From: Dehalococcoidia bacterium
GTDB taxonomy: Bacteria; Chloroflexota; Dehalococcoidia; UBA2979
Reading direction: 5' to 3'
DNA: 64,000 nucleotides
Assembly (NCBI GenBank): GCA_009692725.1
Contig: SHYP01000002.1
Coordinates: 1 to 64,000 of the forward strand
A program made the position numbers and the translations under genes. Positions 34,137 to 41,682 of the stretch are shown piece after piece. The notes beneath the pieces were generated by a model. The model made no database searches and had not been told where the DNA came from. It saw nothing but the letters and a program-made list of their open reading frames with translations. The stretch's first letter is position 1, and every line of letters starts with the position of its first letter.

Positions 34137-34196
34137 GGGGTGGCCCCCGGGGCAGCTCTCGGGACGGCTCTCGGAATGGCCCTCGGGATGGCTCGG
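34137..34196. repeat. Five degenerate 12-base tandem repeats before mutS
   Basis: Consecutive 12-base units (34137-34148, 34149-34160, 34161-34172, 34173-34184, 34185-34196) differ by a few bases each. On the minus strand in the mutS frame they would encode RAIP-RAIP-RAVP-RAAP-GATP immediately before the GTG start, but no ATG, GTG or TTG lies further upstream in that frame. From 34197 to 34346 I see no gene. Confidence 0.6.
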
Positions 34197-34346
34197 CGCT
34201 CGGCGTCGCTCAGCGTGCGCTCGCGGTCTCTGGGGAGACGCTCCGAGTGTACAACCGCCGCCCGCAGCGGGGCGTCATCGCGCCCGACCGCACGTGCACC
34301 GCGCTGCGTTGCACCCCACCGCGCGAGGCGCGCGAGCGGCCTGCGG

Positions 34347-36368
34347 CTACCGCCCGGCGAGCGGCGGCGCGCCGCCCTGCCCCGCCTCCGGCCGCGCGTA
34401 GCTCGTGCCCTGGAACGTCAGCGGCTGCACGCCCGCAGCCGCGGGCACGCCCGGCGGCCGCGCCGGCAGCGCCCGCGGCTGCGCGACCCCGGGCGGGGCC
34501 GCCTCGCGCACGATCCCGCGCGGCGCGAGCTCCGCGCACGCCCCGCAGCGGATGCACGCCGCGTCGTCGACGCGATACCCCCCCGCCCCATCACCCGACG
34601 CATCCGCCACCACGGCGCCCGTCGGGCAGATCGCCGCCGCGTCGGCGAGCCGCGGGTCGGACTGGTCGGCGACGCGGAAGCGCACGAGCCCCACGCAGCG
34701 CAGCGCCTCGCAGCGCCCGTCGCGCACGTGCGCCTCGTACTCCGCCGCGAAGAAGCGCAGCGTGTTGCGCATGATCGTCGGGCTCGCCTGCCCGTGCACG
34801 CAGTTCGAGTACTGCAGCGACCCGCCGAGCAGCTCCAGATTGTGGCGATCGCCCGCGCGGCCCCCGCCGCGGCCGATGCGCTCGAAGATCTCCGTCATGC
34901 GCTGGTTCCCGTGGTGACACGTCGTGCAGCGCCCGCACGACTCCTCCTCCAGGAACTGCGCGAACAGCGCGTTCAGGTCGATCGAGCACGCCCCTGCACC
35001 TACGAACACCACGCCGCCCGCGCCCACCAGCGCGCCGTGCCGCGCGAACGGCGCGCGCTCCAGCGCCAGCTCATCGAGCAAGGACCCCGGCAGGTACCCC
35101 GCCAGCGGCCCGCCCGCTTGGATCGCCTTCAGCGGCCCGCCGCCCAGCACGCCCCCGCACGCCGCCAGCGCGTCGCGCAACGGCACGCCGAATGGCACCT
35201 CCATCACGCCCGCGCGGGGGATGTCCCCGGAGAACGAAAAGATCTTGGTGCCGACGTCCGCCGCCGTGCCCAGCTCCCGGAACCACGCCGCGCCGTGGCG
35301 CAGGATCAGCGGCACGTTCGCGTACGTCTCCACGTTGTTCACGTTGGACGGCTTCATGAACACGCCCGCGTTCGCCGGGAACGGCGGCTTCACGCGCGGC
35401 ATCCCGCGCCCGTCCTGCACCGAGGCGATCAGCCCCGTCTCCTCGCCGCACACGTACGCGCCCGCGCCCCGCACCACCTCGAGCGTGCACGCGAACTCGC
35501 GGCCGAGGATGCCCTCGCCGCACAGCCCCGCCGCCACCGCCTGCGCGATCGCCTGCTGCATGCGCGCGATCGCCAGCGGATACTCGTTGCGGATGTACAC
35601 GAAGCCGTGCCGCGCGCCCGTTGCGAACGCCGCGATCAGCATGCCCTCGACGATCGCGTGCGGGTCGCCCTCCAGCAGCACGCGGTTCACCCACGCGCCC
35701 GGGTCGCCCTCGTCCGCGTTGCACACGAGGTAGCGCTCCGCGACCGGCGCCCCCCCGAGGAAGTTCCACTTCACGCCCGCCGGGAACGCCGCGCCGCCGC
35801 GCCCCGTCAGCCCCGCGTCGATCACCAGCTGGCGCAGCACCTCCGCCGTCTGGTGCCGCTCCACCGTGCGCGAGAGCGCCGTGTAGCCACCCGTGGCCAC
35901 GTAATGCGCGAGCGACTCCGGGTCCGTCACGCCCACACGCGCGAGCAGCCGTCGCTCCCGCTCCAGCGCCAGGAACGGATGCTCGCGCAGCGGCGGGATG
36001 CCCGGCCGCGACCCGGCCAGCACGCCGATCGCCAGCGCCGCCGCCGCGCCCATGCGCCCGCTCGCCTCGTCCAGCAGCGCGTCCACCGCGTCCGCCGTGA
36101 CCGGGCCGTAGAGCACGCGCGTGCCGTCCGGCCAGCTCAGCGTCGCCAGCGGCTGCAGCCATTGCAGCCCGTACCCGGCCACCCGCCCGACGTCCACCGC
36201 GAGCCCGCGCGCCGCGATCGCGCGCTCGAGCGCCGCTCGCGTCGCGCCCACGTCCGCCGCCAGCGCCGACGTGTCGATCGCCAGGTCGATGCGCGGGCGC
36301 GGCGGCCGCTCCCACGCGGCCCACTCGGCGGCCGCGCGCTCCTGCAGCGCGACGAAGGGTTCAGCCAT
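34347..36368 (-). CDS. NuoF-like NADH-binding flavo-iron-sulfur subunit (soluble diaphorase type)
   Basis: 673 residues. An N-terminal thioredoxin-like section (to about 130) precedes the NuoF core: LTGRGGAAFPAGVKWNF for FMN, CNADEGDPGAWVNR, the NADH loop YVCGEETGLIASVQDGRGMP and the N3 cluster SCGRCTTCHHGNQRM plus NCVHGQ. The extra C-terminal ferredoxin-like part, as in HndC or NAD-linked formate dehydrogenase beta subunits, keeps CIRCGAC and ICPTG. It has Asp, Leu and Ala where the first three cysteines of the other cluster should be, and AELAP where its fourth should be. So only one of two clusters can form there. ATG 36368 overlaps the NuoE stop by eight bases. Confidence 0.9.
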   Translation of the reverse strand: MAEPFVALQERAAAEWAAWERPPRPRIDLAIDTSALAADVGATRAALERAIAARGLAVDVGRVAGYGLQWLQPLATLSWPDGTRVLYGPVTADAVDALLDEASGRMGAAAALAIGVLAGSRPGIPPLREHPFLALERERRLLARVGVTDPESLAHYVATGGYTALSRTVERHQTAEVLRQLVIDAGLTGRGGAAFPAGVKWNFLGGAPVAERYLVCNADEGDPGAWVNRVLLEGDPHAIVEGMLIAAFATGARHGFVYIRNEYPLAIARMQQAIAQAVAAGLCGEGILGREFACTLEVVRGAGAYVCGEETGLIASVQDGRGMPRVKPPFPANAGVFMKPSNVNNVETYANVPLILRHGAAWFRELGTAADVGTKIFSFSGDIPRAGVMEVPFGVPLRDALAACGGVLGGGPLKAIQAGGPLAGYLPGSLLDELALERAPFARHGALVGAGGVVFVGAGACSIDLNALFAQFLEEESCGRCTTCHHGNQRMTEIFERIGRGGGRAGDRHNLELLGGSLQYSNCVHGQASPTIMRNTLRFFAAEYEAHVRDGRCEALRCVGLVRFRVADQSDPRLADAAAICPTGAVVADASGDGAGGYRVDDAACIRCGACAELAPRGIVREAAPPGVAQPRALPARPPGVPAAAGVQPLTFQGTSYARPEAGQGGAPPLAGR

Positions 36369-36864
36369 CACGCCCGACCTCCGCGGCGTCCGCACCGTCG
36401 CGCAGCCCGCGCGCCAGCCGCACCGCGCTCGCCGCCGTCAGCCGGCCGACCACGCGCTCGTTCACCCAGACCTGCGGCGCCTGCTCGCACGTGCCGTTGC
36501 ACTGCCCCACCACCACCTCGACGCGGCCGTCCGCCGTCTGCTCGGCCATGCGCACGCCCAGCACCGCCAGCATCGCATCGCGCACGCCTGCGCCGTTGCG
36601 CAGCCAGCATGCCGGCCCGCTGCACCACGCGACCGTCGTCTGCGCGGGCGGCGTCGTGCGAAAGTCCTCGTAGTAGGTCGTCGTGCCGAAGACGTGCGCG
36701 GGGCTGAGCTTCAGCTGCTCCGCGATCACGTGCATCGCCGACCGCGAGACGTAGCCGTAACGATGCTGCACGCGGTGCAGCGCCTCCAGCAGGTCCGCGT
36801 CGTCCGGCCGCAGATCGGCGACAAGCGCCCGCAGCTCCGCGCTGGCCTCTGTCTCGAGCGGCAT
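36361..36864 (-). CDS. NuoE-like [2Fe-2S] subunit
   Basis: 167 residues, the partner of the NuoF-like protein. After the helical N-terminus (DLLEALHRVQHRYGYVSRSA, HVIAEQLKLSPAHVFGTTTY) comes the thioredoxin-like [2Fe-2S] domain with ligands in AWCSGPACWLR (C-x4-C) and VGQCNGTCEQAP (C-x3-C). Together the two subunits form an NADH dehydrogenase module that moves electrons between NADH and a catalytic partner such as a hydrogenase or formate dehydrogenase. No such partner gene is in the window, and no other Nuo gene lies nearby. ATG 36864 is a natural start. Confidence 0.9.
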   Translation of the reverse strand: MPLETEASAELRALVADLRPDDADLLEALHRVQHRYGYVSRSAMHVIAEQLKLSPAHVFGTTTYYEDFRTTPPAQTTVAWCSGPACWLRNGAGVRDAMLAVLGVRMAEQTADGRVEVVVGQCNGTCEQAPQVWVNERVVGRLTAASAVRLARGLRDGADAAEVGRDG

Positions 36865-36998
36865 CCGCGCCTCCCCGCCGCACTATCGCAGCGCCGCTCC
36901 CGAGCGGCAAGGCGCGGCCCGAGGGCGATGCGCGGTGCCCGCGGGGCCTAAGCAGTTTCCCCATGAAACCTGCAGACTGCCTGCCCGGAGCTCGTTCG

Positions 36999-37229
36999 CT
37001 AATCGAGGTGCTTCCGATCCTGATTCCGAAGCCACATGACCCACGATGGCTGTCGCCCAGACGCTGCGATGGCGCGCGGCAGAAGCACCGTGGCGACCCC
37101 CACGACCAGCCAGCTGCCGAGAAAGCACCACACAAGAGCCCCGCCTCCAAGCAGGAGGGTTGAAGTCGCGAACAACACGAGGAATAGGATCGCCCGCAGG
37201 GCATTGCCGACCGTGCGTATCACAACCAT
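36999..37229 (-). CDS. Small membrane protein, two predicted TM helices
   Basis: 76 residues with two hydrophobic stretches (AILFLVLFATSTLLLGGGAL and WCFLGSWLVVGVATVLLP) and a basic, polar C-terminus. Composition and hydropathy suggest a real inner-membrane protein, but I know no family for it. The ATG at 37229 is plausible. The rest of the 36865-37332 gap shows no other gene. Confidence 0.5.
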   Translation of the reverse strand: MVVIRTVGNALRAILFLVLFATSTLLLGGGALVWCFLGSWLVVGVATVLLPRAIAASGRQPSWVMWLRNQDRKHLD

Positions 37230-37332
37230 GATCTTCTCTCAGCAGCGTGAGCCGCGAGCCCCGCGTACTCACTCCGGGTCGCGCGTGGACGTACGCACCG
37301 TGCCCGTGACGAACGCAGCGACGCACCCGCCT

Positions 37333-38676
37333 TCAGTCTCCCGCCGCGACAGGCTCGACGCCTGCCGCCGCGTCGGCCACCGCCAGCCGCGCCACCTCCT
37401 GGCCGATGCGGATCGAGTAGTTCTGGCCGCGATCCTCCGGGTAGATCTGCGTCGTGTTCGCCAGGTACAGCCCCGCCACCGGCGTACGCAGCGGCGGGAT
37501 CAGCTCGTGGTAGCGGTAGTGCACGATCGGCTGCCCCGCGCGGTCCTTGAACAGCCAGCGATCGCGGATCCACGCACGCTCGAAGTCCGGGTTGATGCGC
37601 CGGATGAACGGCTCGTAGCGCGCCAGCACCTGCTCCGCGTCCTCCTCAACAATCGGGTCGCCCGGATCCGTGTAGTTGGAGAAGTACACCACGTGCCGTC
37701 CGCCGTACTCGGCGGGCGAGCGAAAGTTGGTCTGCTCCACCGCCACCACGAACGGGCAGTCGTCGTCCGTCACCGTCAGCCAGTACATCGAGGAGAGCGG
37801 CCGGTCGAGCGCGAGCACCAGCACCGTCGCCCACTGGTACTCGACCGCCGCGAGGCGCTCCGCGTACGCCGCGTCGAGCCCCGGCACCATGCGCGCGAAC
37901 ACCGGCGATGGCGTGGTCGCGATCACGGCGTCGGCCGCCACCATTTCGCCGGTGTCGGCGAGCCGCACGCCGCGCGCGCGCCCGCCCTCGACGACGATCT
38001 CCGCCACCGGCCGCGACGCCTGCACCACCGCGCCGCGCGCGCGGAGCGTGTCAACGAGCGCGTCGACGAGCCGCCCGAACGAGCCCCGCAGGTAGCCGAG
38101 CTGCTCCTTCGCGAACATCCCGCCCGGCCGCGAGGCGAAGCGCAGGTACAGCTTGCCCCAGAACCACACCAGCGAGATGTCCGGCGCGTGCGCCCCGAAC
38201 TTCGCGCGCAACAGCGGCCCCCACACCCGCGCGTAGCCCTCGCGCCCCACCCAGCGCTCGATCCACTGCTTCGCGCGCTGCCCCTCGTAGCGCCGCCAGT
38301 TGGACTGCCGCCGCAGCCACAACGCCGCCACCCCCAGTCGCACCCGCGTCAGCGGCGAAACCGGCGAGAAGCGCAGCAGGTCCAGCGCGCTCACGAACGG
38401 ATAGATGCGCCCGTCCGTGAGAAACCCCACCCGCGACGGGATCCACTCGAGGTCGTCGCCCAGCCCCAGCTCCGCGATCAGCTCGCGGATCACCGTGTCC
38501 GAGTAGAACAGGTGGTGGTAGAACGCCTCGATCCGCCCGCCGCCGATCTCGAACGTGCGCACCTGCCCGCCGAGCGTGTCGCTCGCCTCGAACAACTGCA
38601 CGCGGTGCCCGCCCAGCACGAGCTCGTACGCCGCCGCGAGCCCGCCGACGCCGCCGCCCACCACCACGACGTTCAT
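37333..38676 (-). CDS. FAD-dependent amine oxidase/protoporphyrinogen oxidase-like protein
   Basis: 447 residues with the N-terminal FAD motif VVVVGGGVGGLAAAYELVLG followed by LFEASDTLGGQVRTFE. The C-terminal signature of the flavin monoamine oxidase/phytoene desaturase group is GLYLANTTQIYPEDRGQNYS. The middle carries FYHHLFYSDTVIRELIAELG. Such proteins oxidise polyprenyl, porphyrin or amine substrates, or act as UDP-sugar mutase-like enzymes. Its coupling (ATGA overlap at 38673-38676) to a flippase-like membrane protein and to glycosyltransferase-like genes favours a lipid or glycolipid role, which is inference. Confidence 0.82.
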   Translation of the reverse strand: MNVVVVGGGVGGLAAAYELVLGGHRVQLFEASDTLGGQVRTFEIGGGRIEAFYHHLFYSDTVIRELIAELGLGDDLEWIPSRVGFLTDGRIYPFVSALDLLRFSPVSPLTRVRLGVAALWLRRQSNWRRYEGQRAKQWIERWVGREGYARVWGPLLRAKFGAHAPDISLVWFWGKLYLRFASRPGGMFAKEQLGYLRGSFGRLVDALVDTLRARGAVVQASRPVAEIVVEGGRARGVRLADTGEMVAADAVIATTPSPVFARMVPGLDAAYAERLAAVEYQWATVLVLALDRPLSSMYWLTVTDDDCPFVVAVEQTNFRSPAEYGGRHVVYFSNYTDPGDPIVEEDAEQVLARYEPFIRRINPDFERAWIRDRWLFKDRAGQPIVHYRYHELIPPLRTPVAGLYLANTTQIYPEDRGQNYSIRIGQEVARLAVADAAAGVEPVAAGD

Positions 38677-39713
38677 GCGGCGCCCTCCTCCGTCGATTCC
38701 GCCGCCCGCACCAGCGCGCGCACGCCGAGGTGCCGCTGCCACAGCAGCAGCAGCCCCAGCAGCACCACCGGCACCAGCAGCAGCGCGTGCAGCACCAGCG
38801 CGTACGCCGTCGCCGCCGCGGTCGCCGTGCCGAACGCCACCGCTACCTCCCGCGCGAAGAACTCGAACGGGCCCACGCCCCCCGCCGTGCTCGGCGCCGC
38901 GATCGCGAGGTTCGCCGCCGCGCACACCGCGAGGTAGTGCCCCACATCGAGCGGCAGCCCGAAGCCGCGCCCGACGAGCCAGTACGCCCCCGCCTCGAGC
39001 ACCCACCCGCCGAGCGACGCCGCCAGCACGGCGGACCACGCGCGACCCCCGCGCAGCGTGCCCAGCCCCGCGAGGAACGCGCCCATCCACGCGCGCGTCG
39101 CCGGCCGCACCCGTGCCGGCGCGAACCGCAACAGCGCAACCACCCTGGTGCTCGCACCCGGCCGCAGCGCGAGCGCCGCGATCAGCCCCGTCGCGGCCAC
39201 GAACCCCACCACCGCCACCGCCGCAACCCAGCGCAGCAGCGAGCTCCCGCCCGCGACCGCGATCGTCCCCGCGAGCAGCAGCGCGAGCACCAGCCCGTCG
39301 AGGATGCGCTCCACCACGATCGTGCCCAGCGCGGCGAGCCGGCTCACGTCGTGGGCGTCGTGCAGCAGCTGCGCGCGGACCAGCTCGCCGGCGCGCACCG
39401 GCAGCACGTTGTTCGCCGCGTAGCCGATTACCACCAGCGACCACGCCTCCCGTGTGGGGATGCGCACCGTGCCGTCCAGCACAAGCCGCCAGCGCAGCGC
39501 GCGTACCCACAGCGCGCCCAGCTCGACCGCGAACGCGGCCACCAGCCAGCGCGCGTCGATGGCGCCAAGCGCGTCGCCGAGCTCCGCGCCGTCGACCCGC
39601 CGTAGCAGCAGCGCCAGGAACGCTCCGCTCACCAGCAGCCCGATCGCGATGCGCCGCTTGGGCACGCGCCCTCCCGCCCCAGCCCTGAGGCTCAGCTCCG
39701 AGGACTCCATCAT
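38673..39713 (-). CDS. Lysylphosphatidylglycerol synthase-like transmembrane protein (UPF0104)
   Basis: 346 residues with about eight hydrophobic helices (IAIGLLVSGAFLALLLRR, WLVAAFAVELGALWVRALRW, WVAAVAVVGFVAATGLIAAL, ALLLVPVVLLGLLLLW) and the family features RWRLVLDG, GYAANNVLPVRAGELVRAQL and APSTAGGVGPFEFFAREVAV. The soluble aminoacyl-transferase domain of MprF is absent, so this is the membrane/flippase-type part only. It overlaps the FAD oxidase gene by four bases and follows the TIGR03663 gene by 22 bases. Confidence 0.88.
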   Translation of the reverse strand: MMESSELSLRAGAGGRVPKRRIAIGLLVSGAFLALLLRRVDGAELGDALGAIDARWLVAAFAVELGALWVRALRWRLVLDGTVRIPTREAWSLVVIGYAANNVLPVRAGELVRAQLLHDAHDVSRLAALGTIVVERILDGLVLALLLAGTIAVAGGSSLLRWVAAVAVVGFVAATGLIAALALRPGASTRVVALLRFAPARVRPATRAWMGAFLAGLGTLRGGRAWSAVLAASLGGWVLEAGAYWLVGRGFGLPLDVGHYLAVCAAANLAIAAPSTAGGVGPFEFFAREVAVAFGTATAAATAYALVLHALLLVPVVLLGLLLLWQRHLGVRALVRAAESTEEGAA

Positions 39714-39735
39714 TGGTCACGCACGCCCGCAGCGG

Positions 39736-41682
39736 CTAGCGGCCGGCCACTCCCGGCGACGCGGGGAAGAGCACGTCACCGTCCAGCGACCCCAGCGTCG
39801 AGGCGTCAACGCGGTCGCGCGCGAACTCGGCCCAGTCGGCCGGCAGCTCCCCGGACCGCACCCCGGCCCACACCTTGCGCAGCGTCCCGAGCTTCGATCC
39901 CGTGTCGTACGCCTTATAGCCCTCTTCCGGGAACCACCAGCGGTGGCGGTACGTGCGCGCGTCCGGCCGCACCTCGCGCAACGCCGGGTACGCGGCCGTC
40001 GTGCTGCGCAGCGCAATCACGAGCGACCCCGGCACCACCGTCGCGAAGCTGGAAGCCGGCAGGTAGCCCACGAATGGCACGTCGCGCAGGTACCACGCCC
40101 ACGGCCACGGCAGCGCCTCGCTCTCGTCGACGACCACCTGCAGGCCGCCCGGCCACGACGCCGCCAGTGCGTGGATCTCCCGCGAGAGCGCCGGCACGTC
40201 CGGGCTCGTCTGCGTGTAGATGAGCGGCTCCACCGGCGTGTCCGGGTGCCCGTACACCACGTCGCGCGCCGTGCGCAACGAATAGCCCGCCGCGGGCAGC
40301 AGCAGCGCCACCAGCAGCAGCGGCCCCGCCCACAGCGGCGCGCGTCCCGGCCGCGCGCCCGCGAGCGCAGTCCACGCGCGCCCGACGCCGAGCGCCGCGA
40401 GCAGCGCAAGCGGCAGCGCGAGGTGCACGAGCAGCCACGGCATCTTCTCCCCCGCGTACGACAGCGCCACGAAGCTGCCGCCGAACCACCACGCGAGCAG
40501 CGCCGCGAGCGCGTCGCGCCGCCGCACCACCAGCCACGCGCCCGCCGCGAGCGCCGGCGCCAGCACCAGGAACTCGTACAGCGGCAGCATGAACAGGTAG
40601 TAGAACCACGGCTGCTCGCCGCGACGCACATCCTGCTGCGCGAGCCAGTAATCGAGCGCGCCCCAGAAGTCGGAGGTCACGCCCCCGCGCGTGTTCGTGA
40701 AGCCCGTCGTGAACAGCGGGATCGTGATCGCGTAGAACACGAGCGCCACCAGCAGCCAGCGCCACCAGTCCCACAGTAGCCCGGTGATCGTCGCGAGCCC
40801 CAGCAGCAGCGAGACCGTGATCACCCCGAGCCGCCGCTCCGTCTCGCCCACCACCTCGACGCCGAGCGCCGACGCCGGGAGCTGCGCGGCCGCCGCCAGC
40901 TGCGGCAGCGTGAGCACGCCCACGACGATCAGCAGCGCGCCCGCGCGCGGCACCTCGCGGAACCCCAGCCGCCGCCACCACGGCGCCAGCGGCAGCGCGA
41001 GCGCCGCGAGCAGCCACGCCACCGGCGCCAGCAGCACGCCCTCCCACAGCCGCTGCTCCCCGCGCGTCCCGCGCTGATCCAACAGCGCGAGCGTCAGCAT
41101 CACGTCGAGGTACACGAGCAGCATCGCCGCGACGAGGTACACGGACTCCTTCGTCGCGAAGCCCAGCGCGAGCGCCCCAGCCGCCACCGCCAGCCAGCGG
41201 TCCCGCCCGTCCTGTTGGTAGCGCCACACCGCGATCATCAGCAGCGCCGTCCACAGCGCGCTGTAGATGTCCTCGCGCGCGAACCGCGAGTAGTAGAGCA
41301 GCGACGGCGACAGCGAGAGGAACAGCGCGCCCGCGATCGTCCCCGCCGCACCGAGCCAGCGCCGCAGCAGCAGCGGTGTCAGCACCAGCGCCGTCCCCGC
41401 GAACGCGGCCGGCATGCGCGCCATCGCGTCCCCGTCGCCGAACAGCTTGAACATGCCGGCCATCGCATGGAACTGGAACGGCCCGTGCATCAGCGGGTCG
41501 TGCACGTACAGCGGCCGCGCGTTCTGGAAGTACCACGAGAACGTCGCGTGCAACGACTCGTCGTGGTGCATCGCCCGCGCCCCCAGGTCGTACAGCCGCA
41601 GCACGAGCGCGCCCGCTGCGATCGCGATCACCACCAGCGTCACCGCATCTGGCCGCCGCCACCGCACGCTGCCCACGCTCAC
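39736..41682 (-). CDS. TIGR03663-family membrane protein, glycosyltransferase 39-like
   Basis: 648 residues, strongly hydrophobic. The N-terminus resembles PMT/GT39 enzymes: LVLRLYDLGARAMHHDESLH with the acidic residues that bind metal in the first loop, then HGPFQFHAMAGMFKLFGDGD and YSRFAREDIYSALWTALLM. A large outside C-terminal domain follows about twelve membrane helices (WWFPEEGYKAY). This protein class is typically encoded next to DUF2298/Chlor_Arch_YYY proteins, as here, with a GTG start inside the neighbour TGA. A polyprenyl-linked sugar transferase is the best guess; substrate unknown. The frame stays open far upstream, but that part is the shadow of the DUF2298 gene. Confidence 0.85.
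   Translation of the reverse strand: MSVGSVRWRRPDAVTLVVIAIAAGALVLRLYDLGARAMHHDESLHATFSWYFQNARPLYVHDPLMHGPFQFHAMAGMFKLFGDGDAMARMPAAFAGTALVLTPLLLRRWLGAAGTIAGALFLSLSPSLLYYSRFAREDIYSALWTALLMIAVWRYQQDGRDRWLAVAAGALALGFATKESVYLVAAMLLVYLDVMLTLALLDQRGTRGEQRLWEGVLLAPVAWLLAALALPLAPWWRRLGFREVPRAGALLIVVGVLTLPQLAAAAQLPASALGVEVVGETERRLGVITVSLLLGLATITGLLWDWWRWLLVALVFYAITIPLFTTGFTNTRGGVTSDFWGALDYWLAQQDVRRGEQPWFYYLFMLPLYEFLVLAPALAAGAWLVVRRRDALAALLAWWFGGSFVALSYAGEKMPWLLVHLALPLALLAALGVGRAWTALAGARPGRAPLWAGPLLLVALLLPAAGYSLRTARDVVYGHPDTPVEPLIYTQTSPDVPALSREIHALAASWPGGLQVVVDESEALPWPWAWYLRDVPFVGYLPASSFATVVPGSLVIALRSTTAAYPALREVRPDARTYRHRWWFPEEGYKAYDTGSKLGTLRKVWAGVRSGELPADWAEFARDRVDASTLGSLDGDVLFPASPGVAGR

Noticed and set aside
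33999..36707. Plus-strand open frame of 902 codons opposite nuoF/nuoE
   Set aside because: Antisense to two motif-complete genes, with histidine/arginine-rich low-complexity translation.
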